Positions 16,540-25,971 of a stretch of 64,000 nt of DNA are shown one piece after another. Below the pieces are notes generated by a model, which saw only the letters and a program-made list of their open reading frames with translations, searched no databases and was not told the origin of the DNA. Origin of the DNA: Deltaproteobacteria bacterium. GTDB lineage: Bacteria; Myxococcota; JACPTQ01. Each line of letters starts with the position of its first letter. Position 1 is the first letter of the stretch. Made by a program: the position numbers and the translations under genes. The stretch lies in assembly GCA_016192705.1 (NCBI GenBank), contig JACPTQ010000053.1, forward strand, positions 85,258-149,257, written 5' to 3'.

Positions 16540-16844
16540 CGACCGTCTTCCCGCTCGTCAAGAAGCGCCTTCACCACGTCAGGCTTCAGCTTGGGTCGCG
16601 TCGCCAACCATGTCTTCCACCGCTTCTCGTTCCATTTCGCCTTTGGACGTCGCATCGTGCCGTTGCGATACAGTTCCTCGAGCCGTCGCTCCTCGTTGTC
16701 CGGAAGAGCGGCCGGGTTGCGAACCGGGTCGATCCGCGCGATCACCCGATCGCGGTCAAGAATTAAGACGGGTTCGCCGCTTCGAACGTGGCGCAAATAC
16801 CGACTCAGCTCGTTTTTCAGTTTCCCGATTTTCGCTGAAATCAT
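16536..16844 (-). CDS. Phd/YefM-like antitoxin
   Basis: 102 residues. The N-terminus, MISAKIGKLKNELSRYLRHV followed by RSGEPVLILDRDRVIARI, is the Phd/YefM DNA-binding fold (fixed Ala/Leu helices, then the two-strand segment). The C-terminal part is charged and presumably wraps the PIN toxin encoded by the overlapping downstream gene. A longer reading from 16874 is rejected because that ATG lies inside the -35 region of the promoter. Antitoxins of this type usually repress their own promoter. Confidence 0.87.
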   Translation of the reverse strand: MISAKIGKLKNELSRYLRHVRSGEPVLILDRDRVIARIDPVRNPAALPDNEERRLEELYRNGTMRRPKAKWNEKRWKTWLATRPKLKPDVVKALLDEREDGR

Positions 16845-16850
16845 AGCTTC

Positions 16851-16879
16851 ATTGTAGCTACGAAATATAGTCATATCAA
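16851..16879 (-). promoter_or_regulatory. promoter of the toxin-antitoxin operon, leaderless type
   Basis: On the minus strand: TTGATA (16879-16874), a 17-base spacer, then TACAAT (16856-16851). Initiation seven bases on would fall at the A of the antitoxin ATG (16844). No ribosome-binding site exists upstream of that ATG, which fits a leaderless transcript. Confidence 0.75.
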
Positions 16880-16983
16880 GACTTAAGATGTTCTCCGTCG
16901 AACTTCCCGCGCACTCCCCGATGCGACGGAGATAATCGCTCCGACCGGCCTTCCAAATCGTTGGCCTGTGCTACGCTCCTTGC

Positions 16984-17823
16984 GTGACCTGGGACGAAAC
17001 CCATCGCGTTGAAACCCCCGAAAACGTCGACTTCGAGTATCGTCTCGCGGGGATCGGCACGCGCTTCGGCGCCGCGGCGCTCGACACGCTCATTCAAGCG
17101 GCGATCCTCATCGCCATCCTGCTCCTCATCACGGCGGCGATTCCGTCGCTTGGCGGCTCACACGCGTTGTTCGACCCACGCGGCTGGGACGAGGCCGCAG
17201 GGTGGGTGATTGCGGTTTACCTCATTATCGTGTTCCTCGTGATGTGGGGGTATTACGTTTTTTTCGAAACCGTCATGCGCGGTCAAACGCCGGGAAAGCG
17301 CGCGGTCGGCCTTCGCGTCGTTAAGCGGAACGGCACGCCCATTCATTTCGGCGACTCGATTGTGCGTAACCTCGTCCGGTTCGTCGATTTCATGCCCGTC
17401 CTCTATGGAATCGGCATCATCACGATGATCGCGACGCGCCGATCGCAGCGGCTCGGCGACCTTGCGGCCGATACCGTCGTCGTGATCGAGGGGCGCCGCG
17501 AGTCGTTCACCGCGAACCTCGAGGCGGCCGTCGAAGCCGCCGTGGTGACGAAATCCGTTCCGCCGCACGATCCGGCAACAGCGGGGGCCAATTCGGCGGC
17601 ACCCGCAGCGGCCGTCGCGCTCGACAATCGCACGCTCGAACTCCTTGACCGCTACTTCGAGAGACGCTGGACGCTCGAGCCGACCGCGCAGGTCACGCTC
17701 GCAAGCCGCATCGCATCCCCACTGCGCGAGCGAGTCACCGAACTTTCAGCCAAACACGCCGACGACGACGCGTTTCTTGAGGCGCTTTACGCGGCAGCCC
17801 GTGGCGCATCCCCTGAGGGTTAG
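16984..17823 (+). CDS. RDD-family membrane protein
   Basis: 279 residues. The RDD domain (residues about 15-165) carries the family pattern RLAGIGTRFGAAALDTLIQ (the R...D of helix 1), a long periplasmic or cytoplasmic loop, a second helix pair (VIAVYLIIVFLVMWGYYVFF) and GQTPGKRAVGLRVVKRNG. A soluble C-terminal tail of about 110 residues follows, helical at the end. The start is GTG at 16984. RDD proteins are often found beside SpoIIM-domain genes, as here: the next gene begins one base after this stop. Function unknown; some RDD proteins are transport related. Confidence 0.88.
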   Translation: MTWDETHRVETPENVDFEYRLAGIGTRFGAAALDTLIQAAILIAILLLITAAIPSLGGSHALFDPRGWDEAAGWVIAVYLIIVFLVMWGYYVFFETVMRGQTPGKRAVGLRVVKRNGTPIHFGDSIVRNLVRFVDFMPVLYGIGIITMIATRRSQRLGDLAADTVVVIEGRRESFTANLEAAVEAAVVTKSVPPHDPATAGANSAAPAAAVALDNRTLELLDRYFERRWTLEPTAQVTLASRIASPLRERVTELSAKHADDDAFLEALYAAARGASPEG

Positions 17824-17824
17824 C

Positions 17825-18799
17825 ATGCAGGACCCGCTCTTCAAGAAGAAGTATGGACCCACGTGGGTCGCGCTTTCGCGCCTCGCGGATCGCGTCGATC
17901 GCAACGGCGCCGCGTCGCTCAACCCCGCTGACACCGAAGAACTGTCGCGGCTCTACCGCGCGTCAACGGCGCACCTCGCGCGCGCACGCACCTACAAACT
18001 TTCAACCGACACGCTGCGTCTCTTGAACGGCCTCATCGCTCGTGTCCACGCGCAAATCTACGCGGGCGGCGCCGGGCAAGCTCGACGTGCGGCGCGTTTC
18101 TTGTTGGAGGGCCTTCCGCGCCTCGTTCGCAAATCGATGCGGTTCATCCTGTTCGCCATCGTCATCGACATCGTCCCGGGAATCATCACGTACTTCTGGG
18201 TGAAATCGGACATGGAGAACGCAAAAAAAATCGTCCCGGCCAGTTGGGTTCAAAACGCTGAACACTTTGCGAAAGGGTTTGACCGCGACCCGAGCGGTAA
18301 GTCGGCGCTCATGACCGCCTTTTATGTGTCGAACAACTCGGGCGTCGCGTTTAAGGCTTTCGCGACCGGCATCACATTTGGCGTCGGCACCGCGGTCGTC
18401 ATGATTTCGAACGGCTTCATTCTGGGCGCGTCGGTCGCCATCGTTGACGACGTTGGCGCAACGGCAAACTTCGTCGCGTTTGTGTCGAGTCACGGGGCGA
18501 TCGAAATTTTCGGAATCTACATGGCGGCCGGAGCGGGGTTCATGCTTGGGCTCGCACTGATTCGGCCCGGCCGGTTGACGCGCAAAGAAGCGCTTGCCCT
18601 TGCGGCGAAGGACGGCATCGGCCTCGTCGTGGGCGCGGCGATGATGATGGGCGTTGCGGCGCTGCTCGAAGGATTCGTGTCGCCCTCGACGCTCCCCAAT
18701 GCGGCGAAGTATGGAATCGGCCTTACGAACTTCTTGCTGGTCGTCATCTATTTTGGTTTCGCGGGGAGAGAGAAGAGCCGAGATGCGCGTCAGGATTGA
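17825..18799 (+). CDS. stage II sporulation protein M (SpoIIM)-domain membrane protein
   Basis: 324 residues with the SpoIIM/DUF95 integral-membrane domain: FILFAIVIDIVPGIITYFW, then the signature YVSNNSGVAFKAFATGI leading to MISNGFILG, and SSHGAIEIFGIYMAAGAG. The first about 100 residues are soluble and helical. Outside Firmicutes these proteins are not sporulation factors; they co-occur with RDD, MoxR-ATPase or DUF58 genes in envelope modules. ATG at 17825 lies directly after the RDD stop, and its 3' end overlaps the next gene by 17 bases. Confidence 0.88.
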   Translation: MQDPLFKKKYGPTWVALSRLADRVDRNGAASLNPADTEELSRLYRASTAHLARARTYKLSTDTLRLLNGLIARVHAQIYAGGAGQARRAARFLLEGLPRLVRKSMRFILFAIVIDIVPGIITYFWVKSDMENAKKIVPASWVQNAEHFAKGFDRDPSGKSALMTAFYVSNNSGVAFKAFATGITFGVGTAVVMISNGFILGASVAIVDDVGATANFVAFVSSHGAIEIFGIYMAAGAGFMLGLALIRPGRLTRKEALALAAKDGIGLVVGAAMMMGVAALLEGFVSPSTLPNAAKYGIGLTNFLLVVIYFGFAGREKSRDARQD

Positions 18800-19505
18800 A
18801 ATCGTGGTGTTTGCGATCGCGCTCGTCGCGGTCGTTGTTTATAAGGCGGTGCGCTGGGACGATGTCGCGTGGATTGCGCCTGAGGCCGACCCGGCGCGTG
18901 GGGGCGTCGGAAAGGCGCGGGCTGGAATCGGCGCGGAAGCGACGGGCGCGGGTCTGGGGAATGAAGGCGACGGGCCGAAGACCGAGGAGTATCCGCCTGG
19001 AAAAAAGGCGCCGCGATTCGCGCTGCCGACGGAAAAGGGGACGCTCGTGACGCTTGAGTCGCTCCGCGGACGCGTCGTGATGTACAACGTTTTCGCGACG
19101 TGGTGCGAGCCGTGCATGGAGGAGCTGCCATTCGTTGAGGAGTTGCAGCGGCGGCTTGGGCCGAAGGGGTTCACCGCGGTCTTGGCCAGCTGGAATAAGA
19201 ACGCAGCGGAGCTTCGTGAGAAGTGGAAACCCGACGCGACGCCCGTGACGCTTGTGTTTGATTCGGACAAGTCGGTCGGGGCGCGGTTTGGAACGTCGAA
19301 GGTGCCCGAGGCGTACCTCATCGACAAAGAGGGGAACGTGCGCTGGAAGTTCACGCACGCGCGGCGCTGGACGGACGACAAGTACGTCGCGATCGTCGAA
19401 AAGCTGCTGCTCGAGGGTAAGGCCGCGCCCGCGCCCGCGCCCCCAACCGCAACCGCGCCTGCACCCGCAACTGCTCCCGCGCGCTATCGTGGTTCGCTTC
19501 CGTGA
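18783..19505 (+). CDS. TlpA-like membrane-anchored thiol-disulfide reductase
   Basis: 240 residues. One N-terminal membrane helix (IEIVVFAIALVAVVVYKAV) anchors a periplasmic thioredoxin-fold domain with the active site WCEPC in FATWCEPCMEELPFVEEL. The cis-Pro region is KVPEAYLIDKEGNVRWKF. It probably keeps periplasmic cysteines reduced or matures cytochromes. The last about 25 residues are Ala/Pro/Thr-rich, encoded by a GCACCC/GCAACC simple repeat (19421-19481), and are not part of the fold. It overlaps its neighbours on both sides (17 and 4 bases). Confidence 0.9.
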   Translation: MRVRIEIVVFAIALVAVVVYKAVRWDDVAWIAPEADPARGGVGKARAGIGAEATGAGLGNEGDGPKTEEYPPGKKAPRFALPTEKGTLVTLESLRGRVVMYNVFATWCEPCMEELPFVEELQRRLGPKGFTAVLASWNKNAAELREKWKPDATPVTLVFDSDKSVGARFGTSKVPEAYLIDKEGNVRWKFTHARRWTDDKYVAIVEKLLLEGKAAPAPAPPTATAPAPATAPARYRGSLP

Positions 19506-21223
19506 GCCTCTTTCGCCGCGCGATTGCGGCCGCCGCGCGCCACAAGCTCCCGCTCTTCCTCGTATTGATTTGGAGCTACTTCCTTCAATGGCACCCCGCA
19601 TACCCCAACCCCAACGAAGTCGTGCGCCTTTACCTCACGCGCGCCATCGTCGACGACGGGACGTTCGCGATCGACGGCCAAATGCGCCGCTTTGGCGACG
19701 TCGAAGACAAGTCTCAACACAAGGGGCGCTTCCACAACGATAAAGCCGTCGGCCTTTCGTTCCTCGCAGTCCCCATCTATCTCGTGCTGAAACTGTTCGA
19801 CAAGGACCCTCCGATGGCAACGCTCCGCCACGCAACATGGCTCGCGCTCGTCATCCTTCCGAGCCTCTTCCTCCTTTTTGCGCTGCGCCGCACGCTCAGA
19901 CGCCACTTAGCCATGTCACCGATATGGGGCGACGCACTTCTCACAACCTACGCCCTCGGCACGCTCGCCTTCACCTTCTCAACGCTCGTCTTCGGTCACC
20001 AGCCAACCGCCGTCTTCCTCTTCCTCGCCTTTTTCGTCGTCACGCAAATCCGCGCGGGCGAACGCACCCCACGTGCCGCACTCCTCGCAGGCGCATTGGG
20101 CGGCATCGCGGTCATGCTCGAATACACGTCGTTTCCGCCGTTCGTCATCATCTTCGCGCTCGCGACGGTCCGCCGCAACATCTGGCTCTACGCGCTTGGC
20201 GCCGCGCCCGCGTTTGCCCTCATCATGATCCACAACGCCATCGCCTTCGACAGCCCGTTCACAACCGGCTACTCGAGGCTCGCCGTCGAATCGTTCCGCG
20301 CCGTCCACGCAACCGGCCTCATCGGCGTTTCAACGCCCAAATGGGAAGCATTCGCCGGCAGCTTCTTCGAGCCCGCGCGCGGGCTTTTCTTTTATTCGCC
20401 GTTCTTACTCCTCGCGATCCCGGGTTTCGTCCTCCTTTTTCGCCGACGCGAGATGCGCGCCGAAGGAATTGTCTGCACCGCGATCTTCATCTTTTACGCC
20501 TACTTCATCTCGTCGTTCGGATATTGGCAATCGGGAGGCAGCGTTGGCCCGCGCCACCTAACGCCACTCGTCCCGTTCCTCATTGTTCCTGTCGCCGCGA
20601 CACTTCGATGGATCGCAACACGTGCCGTTCCCGCTCTTCGCGCAGCGCTCGCCGCACCCGTCTTCGCGCTTTTCGCCATCGGCATTCTCACGGTTGTTCT
20701 CACGTCAATCCCGTGGCCGTACCCTGCGTTCGGCTTCACGAACCCGCTCACGCAAGTCGGACTCCTGTTCTGGCGCCAAGGGTACTTGCCACCAAGCCTC
20801 GGAACAGCCGTTGGCCTCGACCAAGGGACCGCCGCATTCTTGTTTTTCGTTCTGCTTGCGATCGCGCTCGCGATCGTTCTTCACGCGCTTCGCGAAAACC
20901 TCACGACGCGGACGGGATTAGCGGCTGGTGTCGCGGCCGCCGCGATCGGTATCCTCGGATTCGCCGCCTACACAAACCTGAATCCGCGCCCCGAAGAAAC
21001 CGCCGCGCGCACGAACCACGCGCTCGCAAGCATCGTGCGCCTCGTCGATAAAGATCGCGCCGGTTACCGGTCTCCCGACGCACGCCGCGCGAACGCAAAC
21101 CTCGCCCGCGGCCCCGATTCCGCATCCGAACAGCTCGTCGGCGAAGTTCACGCGCAGAACGGCCAGTGGCAAGAGGCGCTTAAGCGATACCTTCGGGCCG
21201 CGCAGACAGCCGCGGTCCGATAA
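19502..21223 (+). CDS. polytopic membrane protein, glycosyltransferase-like (GT-C type)
   Basis: 573 residues with about 11-12 membrane helices. An N-terminal loop contains paired acidic residues after helix 1 (YPNPNEVVRLYLTRAIVDDG), as in GT-C transferases and related dolichyl/undecaprenyl-linked sugar transferases, and a long loop has FHNDKAVG. The last about 60 residues are soluble and TPR-like (HAQNGQWQEALKRYLRAA). I infer transfer of a sugar from a lipid carrier on the outer face, but no family can be fixed. GTG start overlaps the TlpA stop (GTGA); fourth gene of the RDD-SpoIIM-TlpA chain. Confidence 0.72.
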   Translation: MSLFRRAIAAAARHKLPLFLVLIWSYFLQWHPAYPNPNEVVRLYLTRAIVDDGTFAIDGQMRRFGDVEDKSQHKGRFHNDKAVGLSFLAVPIYLVLKLFDKDPPMATLRHATWLALVILPSLFLLFALRRTLRRHLAMSPIWGDALLTTYALGTLAFTFSTLVFGHQPTAVFLFLAFFVVTQIRAGERTPRAALLAGALGGIAVMLEYTSFPPFVIIFALATVRRNIWLYALGAAPAFALIMIHNAIAFDSPFTTGYSRLAVESFRAVHATGLIGVSTPKWEAFAGSFFEPARGLFFYSPFLLLAIPGFVLLFRRREMRAEGIVCTAIFIFYAYFISSFGYWQSGGSVGPRHLTPLVPFLIVPVAATLRWIATRAVPALRAALAAPVFALFAIGILTVVLTSIPWPYPAFGFTNPLTQVGLLFWRQGYLPPSLGTAVGLDQGTAAFLFFVLLAIALAIVLHALRENLTTRTGLAAGVAAAAIGILGFAAYTNLNPRPEETAARTNHALASIVRLVDKDRAGYRSPDARRANANLARGPDSASEQLVGEVHAQNGQWQEALKRYLRAAQTAAVR

Positions 21224-21280
21224 GTCGCCCCGCGTTCCCGCTCCTTCTGATCGTCACAGCGAAGTGCTACATTTTTGTCT

Positions 21281-23188
21281 GTGAAGCGGAAACCGATTCC
21301 CTCTTGGTTCTTCGCATTCTGCGTCGCGGCGGTCGCCTGCTCAAAGTCAGTCGATACGTCTCGCTCCATTGAAATACGACATCAACTTCCGGTCGGATTC
21401 TCAGCTGATCTCAGAAGCGCCGTGGCTCAAGTCCACACGATTCTCGATGAACCGCCGGACGCTGGCTCGCTCTACGCCGCCGCCCGCGCCCCCATAACGG
21501 CCACGAACGACGACGGGATTCCCTATTCATTCGAAGTCACCGACGTCGACAGCGACGCGCGCTTCGAGGGCAAGGTGAGCGCGCTCGCGAATCCATTCGC
21601 GGTGCAGCTTTCCTGGTCGCTTCTCTTGACGGGCGATGCGTTGGGTGCGGGATTCTATGTTCGCGGCAAGATTTACCGAAACAACGCGGGCAACCTCGAG
21701 CTCATCGCGGAAGCGGTCGCGACGCAATCGGACGCCGCCGCGCCAATTCAATTCGGTGGCGGTGCAAAAATCGTCACTCTCAACTACGTCTGCGCGCAAG
21801 GCGTGTCGTGCACAGGCGACTCGGACGCGGGAACGGATGCGGGGGCGGGCGCCGACGCGGGTGCGGGTGCGGATGCGGGTGCGGATGCAGGAGCGGACGG
21901 CGGCCCGGACGCGGGCCTATCGAACGACGCGGGGAGCGATGGAGGGGGGAGCGAAGCGGACGCGGGGGACGGCGCGGGGAGCGACGGTGGCGTTGACGCC
22001 GGGCCCGACGCAGGTCCCGACGCTGGGATCGCCTATCGCCCGGCGATGCCCCGTCGAATCGCCGCAGGAAACAACGTAACGTGCGCCTTCAACTCCGATG
22101 GCGGCGCTTACTGCTGGGGCTCAAATAACTTCACAGCGCTCGGGTACGGCGACGCCGGCTCGGACCAGTCTTCACCAGGCACGGTTGTCGATACCACCGG
22201 CACGGGTCAGCTTGGCGACGTTCTCGCGATTGCGGCCGGAAACCATGGCTGCGCGCGACGCGACGCGGGAACGCTCGTCTGTTGGGGGCGCGGAACCTAC
22301 GGCGAGCTCGGGATCGATGCCGGCTCGTCGCGTTCAAGCCCCGTCACGGTTCTTAATGAATCCTCGACGGGTTCTCTGCTCGGGGTCGTTGCGTTCGAGA
22401 CCGGAGACAACCACACTTGCGCGATTGTCTCAGGTGGGGGCGTTCGGTGCTGGGGATGGGGCACCGGCGGTGTTCTCGGCGAGAACCAAGCAGGGCCTGA
22501 CCGATTCACTCCCGTCGTCGTGGTCAGCGAGGACGGTGGGGGCGAACTCATGAACGCCGTTTCGATAGCGCTCGGGAGCTTTCACACGTGCGTTGTGCAA
22601 GACGGTGGCACCGCACTCTGCTGGGGAGACAACAGCAGTGGCCAGTGCGGGAACCTCGCGCCCGGGAGCGGCCTCCAGTTTCCGTCGGTTGTTCAGAATA
22701 TCAGCGGAATCGCCGTGGTCGCCGGCGGATACCGCCACACTTGCGCGCTCATCGCGGACGGCGGGGCGGTCTATTGCTTTGGTCAAGGGACGCAGGGCCA
22801 AATCGGTCACGGTTACTTCTTGGATACTGCCATTCCAACCGCAGTCGTGGGACTCTCGAACGCTATCACCGTGACGGCCGGCTCCGCTCATAGCTGCGCG
22901 CTCATCGCGGACGGAACGGTACGTTGTTGGGGCGCCAACGCGAACGGGGAGCTTGGGGACGGAATGTTTGATGGCGGCGATAAGATGAATACGCCCGTTA
23001 CCGTGGTGTGGGATGCCGGCGACCCACTCAGCGGTGTCGTCGGGATCACCGCGGGCGCAAATCACACGTGCGCCGAGCTCGACGCGGGGGGCTTCGTCTG
23101 TTGGGGTATCAACTCGTCCGGCCAATGCGGTATTGGAAATACGGCGTCCCCACAACGCCATCCGTTCCCCGTGGTCGGATTCCCGTAA
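21281..23188 (+). CDS. RCC1-repeat lipoprotein with Asp/Ala/Gly linker
   Basis: About 635 residues; GTG at 21281 gives MKRKPIPSW and a signal with lipobox AVAC, while a TTG two codons earlier is possible. Residues about 25-180 form an N-terminal domain, then comes a linker of repeated ADAG/GADG units (21823-21900), then six or seven RCC1-type blades, each with a CAxxxDG and CWG signature (TCAFNSDGGAYCWGSN, GCARRDAGTLVCWGRG, SCALIADGTVRCWGAN). RCC1 repeats fold into a propeller. Surface lipoproteins of this design are common in myxobacteria-like genomes; binding partner unknown. The paired cysteines in each blade probably form disulfides. Confidence 0.88.
   Translation: MKRKPIPSWFFAFCVAAVACSKSVDTSRSIEIRHQLPVGFSADLRSAVAQVHTILDEPPDAGSLYAAARAPITATNDDGIPYSFEVTDVDSDARFEGKVSALANPFAVQLSWSLLLTGDALGAGFYVRGKIYRNNAGNLELIAEAVATQSDAAAPIQFGGGAKIVTLNYVCAQGVSCTGDSDAGTDAGAGADAGAGADAGADAGADGGPDAGLSNDAGSDGGGSEADAGDGAGSDGGVDAGPDAGPDAGIAYRPAMPRRIAAGNNVTCAFNSDGGAYCWGSNNFTALGYGDAGSDQSSPGTVVDTTGTGQLGDVLAIAAGNHGCARRDAGTLVCWGRGTYGELGIDAGSSRSSPVTVLNESSTGSLLGVVAFETGDNHTCAIVSGGGVRCWGWGTGGVLGENQAGPDRFTPVVVVSEDGGGELMNAVSIALGSFHTCVVQDGGTALCWGDNSSGQCGNLAPGSGLQFPSVVQNISGIAVVAGGYRHTCALIADGGAVYCFGQGTQGQIGHGYFLDTAIPTAVVGLSNAITVTAGSAHSCALIADGTVRCWGANANGELGDGMFDGGDKMNTPVTVVWDAGDPLSGVVGITAGANHTCAELDAGGFVCWGINSSGQCGIGNTASPQRHPFPVVGFP
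21823..21900 (+). repeat. in-gene simple repeat coding the lipoprotein linker
   Basis: Imperfect GCGGGT/GCGGAT hexamers encode the Asp-Ala-Gly linker. The reverse complement is the CCCGCA-type repeat also seen at 11187, 19421, 29581 and 37180. Confidence 0.65.
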
Positions 23189-23221
23189 GGCCAAGAGACC
23201 GACCCGCTCGCCGACGCCTCT

Positions 23222-23641
23222 TCACTCGGCCGTCACGGCGGTCTCGAGCGCGCGCCGATCCGGGCCAACGTGCCGCGCGACCACGGTGCGTTTTCCAAGC
23301 GTAAGCGCAACACGACCAACGTAATTAAAGACAGTGCGGCTCTTGATCGAGCTGTTTAGGACCCGCCAAATGGTTAGCTCAACGACCAACGCGTCGCCGC
23401 CCTGCGGATCGACGCGTGCGCCGACCGACGTCGAGAAATCCCCTGAACGCGCCTCAATTTTTGATGAGCCGCCGTCGCCGCGGAGGGACAAGACCAGCTG
23501 TTCGCGTGTCACCGCACGCTCGCCATCCTGTTCAACGAGGTCAACTTTCACGGAGCGGATTCTGTCAGAGCGCGTTTCGGATGCGAACGCGGTGCCGGTA
23601 ACAAGCAATACAAGAAAAGGTACAAGTCGAATTGACATCAT
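23222..23641 (-). CDS. small exported protein, unknown
   Basis: 139 residues from the ATG at 23641 (a second ATG follows at once); GGAGG lies about 8 bases upstream. An N-terminal signal peptide (MSIRLVPFLVLLVTGTAFA) is cleaved after AFA. The rest is a strand-rich domain (VKVDLVEQDGERAVTREQLVLSL; ALVVELTIWRVLNSS) with no cysteines and no recognised motif. A longer reading from 23746 would put the signal peptide internally and is rejected. Confidence 0.75.
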   Translation of the reverse strand: MMSIRLVPFLVLLVTGTAFASETRSDRIRSVKVDLVEQDGERAVTREQLVLSLRGDGGSSKIEARSGDFSTSVGARVDPQGGDALVVELTIWRVLNSSIKSRTVFNYVGRVALTLGKRTVVARHVGPDRRALETAVTAE

Positions 23642-23979
23642 GGTGAGTCCTCCAGCGGCTCCTGACGCGCGGAGATGAAATTCGATCTGATACGATCCGA
23701 TCCGTGCGAATTCACGTCGTCTCCGCGGAGCCCTCGCGGTACTCATCGGTCATCGGCGCACACGCCGGCGGTCGACTCTCCGTCTCGCTCGACGACGCGC
23801 TCCAAGATTCAACGCTCGCAGATTCCGAACGTCACCGCGTGGCCAAGCGTTTCTCGAATCGGTGAAGAATGCGCGTCTCTTCAAACCGTTCGACCGAAGG
23901 GACCTCCGTGCGGCCATTCGTGTCGTCATAGGATGACGCGGTTTCGGGTGCGAGCGCGTGAGCACAAACGCGCGCCGAA
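23642..23979. other. intergenic region with a possible decayed reading frame
   Basis: From GTG 23702 on the plus strand a frame reads MRIHVVSAEPSRYSS and stops at 23861-23863. Just before that stop, another frame reads FLESVKNARLFKPFDRRDL then RAAIRVVIG and stops, like the end of a response-regulator receiver domain. Joined, they would give about 80 residues of frame-shifted, shortened receiver-like protein. Weak evidence; otherwise I see nothing in this gap. Confidence 0.25.
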
Positions 23980-25971
23980 TCATTCGGGTGGTTTCGATTT
24001 GAGCGCGCCGAGCGCTTCCATTGCGGCTTGCGCGACAGTCGGTTCCCGATGCTTCCGAAGAATCTCAAGCAACCGTCGCGCGCCGGGTGTCGCGAGTCGT
24101 GCAAGCGACCGCGTCGAAGCCGCGAGAAACTCCGCGGAAGGCTGCGGTCGCCGAAAGAGTCGCCGCGTCCACGCCGTTCGATCAATTATCTGCGCAAAAA
24201 CTTTTTCGACCCGCTCGGGCGAACTCAGCCCCAGGGCGATCGCGCGCTCGATCATGCGGAGCGCCACCCGCGGCGCATCTCCCTCCAAATCAGCGCGTTC
24301 GAGAATCTCCATCGCCAATGAAATCGCCTCGCCCATCGCGGCCCCAGTCTCCGCGGACAGGAGGAGCGCGTGGCCTGAAACAGCGTTTTCGGGATCGCGG
24401 AGGGCGCGCGCAATCGCCGCCGCCGAACGCGTCGGGTCCGCAATCGCAAAGGCTGACAGTGCATCTCGCCGAACACGCGCCGAGGGGTGATTCAAGAGTC
24501 CGCCCACAACGGGCGCTGCCTCGGGACCAAGCCGCTGCGTCGCAATCCCAATAAGAAGCAGAAGTCCCTCCTCGTCGGCGCGCGCACGCGAAATCTCCCA
24601 GAGCGCCGCCTCCGGGCCATGACGCCGCAACTCCGATAGGACGAAGATCGCGTTCTGCCGGGCTCTCCCGCGCTTGACCGCGACAAAAGAAGCCACGTGA
24701 CCCGCCGCGCTCTCGCGCCCAATCTCGAGCATAAGAACCACGAGATCGCGCGCGACGACGTCCCTCGGGAGCTCGTCGATCATTTTTTCGACCGCCGCAA
24801 GATCGAGGGCGCGCTCGATCGCTGCGGGGTCGGCCGCGCGCAAGCGCGACAACGCGATAAACGCTGGCCCGAACTCGTGCTCGGTGATGGCCAGCCCGAC
24901 CGTCTTCTCAAACAGCCGCGATTCTGAAGGCGCGTTGGGCGGCGGTGTCGCGATTCGGGTTGCGAGCGCGCCAAGCCAACTCTCTGCGAGGAGCCACTCG
25001 CGAAGACTGACGGGAAGCCGCTCGAAATCGACGACCGACCGCAAGCACATTTCGCGCAACAACGCATCGCCCTCGGGCGTCGTCGCCACGCCCAGAAGCC
25101 GCTCCGCAAGGGCGCGCAACGTCGCGAGAAGCCTCTCGCTGTCTTGCTCCCCCTTTGCTCCTCGCTCCTCTTCGAGGAGAATTTGGCCGATTCCCAGAAT
25201 CGCCGTTTGCGGCAGGCCGTCGAGAAAAATCTCGAGGATGGGGCGGTCTGTGAGCTCGCCGAAAGACGCGAGGCGCGCGTCGACGAGCGGCGCGCAGTCG
25301 AGAAGATGTCGGAGGATGGGAAGATTCGACGCGAGTGGCCGCAAGATGTCGCGCACGATCTGAACGTGGAGATTTCGGCGCTCGTCGCCGGTGGCGCGGT
25401 GAAGGATTGGAATGGCGCGGAAATCGCGGGTGAGCCGCGCGAGGGCGAGCCGCACCTGCCAGGGCAGATGCGTGTCGCCCGGCAATCGATCAGAATCGAT
25501 GACGATCGAGATGTGGTGAACTCCTTTTTCGGCGAGGCTTCGAATGATCCGCTCTCCTTCATCAAGAGCAGACAGCCCCTCTGGTTCACCGAGCAGGTCG
25601 AGGAGCGCGGAGAATTCGTCGGGAGAAATCCCTTGGTGGAGCGCGAGCGAAACAATCGCACGGCGCGCAAACAGGTCGAGAAGGTACGGTCCATAAAGCG
25701 ACCACGCACCAACCGAGAGGAGCCGCCGAATCTCGGTTCGCTCGGCGTTCGGACCGTCCACGTAAATCTCGGGCGCCTCGCGCCCTTGCGTCGCCCCGAC
25801 AACGTACGCGATCTCGGGAACATCGTTGAGCAAGTGAACGAGAACCGCGAACAGTCCTTCGCGGGCGCGCGCGAAAAGGGGATGCCCCGGCGTGTAATAG
25901 CCCGAACGATTCAGCGCCCGAATGAAAGCGCTCGTGAACTCCTCGACGGGACTTGGCGTTGCGCTCTCGAT
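23980..25971 (-). CDS. HEAT-like helical repeat protein, probable non-canonical start
   Basis: About 663 residues of paired amphipathic helices (e.g. RQNAIFVLSELRRHGPEAAL, LNHPSARVRRDALSAFAIAD), the pattern of HEAT/Armadillo-type scaffolds. The coding frame continues upstream of the first canonical start (TTG 25833) to the stop at 25984, and that stretch reads like real protein (ALNRSGYYTPGHPLFARA, a usual opening for such proteins). GGAGG of the preceding gene's end lies 7 bases before an in-frame ATC at 25971, which is the best-placed start. No membrane segment; probably cytoplasmic, partner of the pilus-like and AAA genes just upstream in the operon. Confidence 0.72.
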   Translation of the reverse strand: MESATPSPVEEFTSAFIRALNRSGYYTPGHPLFARAREGLFAVLVHLLNDVPEIAYVVGATQGREAPEIYVDGPNAERTEIRRLLSVGAWSLYGPYLLDLFARRAIVSLALHQGISPDEFSALLDLLGEPEGLSALDEGERIIRSLAEKGVHHISIVIDSDRLPGDTHLPWQVRLALARLTRDFRAIPILHRATGDERRNLHVQIVRDILRPLASNLPILRHLLDCAPLVDARLASFGELTDRPILEIFLDGLPQTAILGIGQILLEEERGAKGEQDSERLLATLRALAERLLGVATTPEGDALLREMCLRSVVDFERLPVSLREWLLAESWLGALATRIATPPPNAPSESRLFEKTVGLAITEHEFGPAFIALSRLRAADPAAIERALDLAAVEKMIDELPRDVVARDLVVLMLEIGRESAAGHVASFVAVKRGRARQNAIFVLSELRRHGPEAALWEISRARADEEGLLLLIGIATQRLGPEAAPVVGGLLNHPSARVRRDALSAFAIADPTRSAAAIARALRDPENAVSGHALLLSAETGAAMGEAISLAMEILERADLEGDAPRVALRMIERAIALGLSSPERVEKVFAQIIDRTAWTRRLFRRPQPSAEFLAASTRSLARLATPGARRLLEILRKHREPTVAQAAMEALGALKSKPPE

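Noticed and set aside
16845..16874. Antitoxin start at 16874
   Set aside because: It would lie within the promoter -35/-10 region; ATG 16844 fits the expected start of transcription and the family N-terminus.
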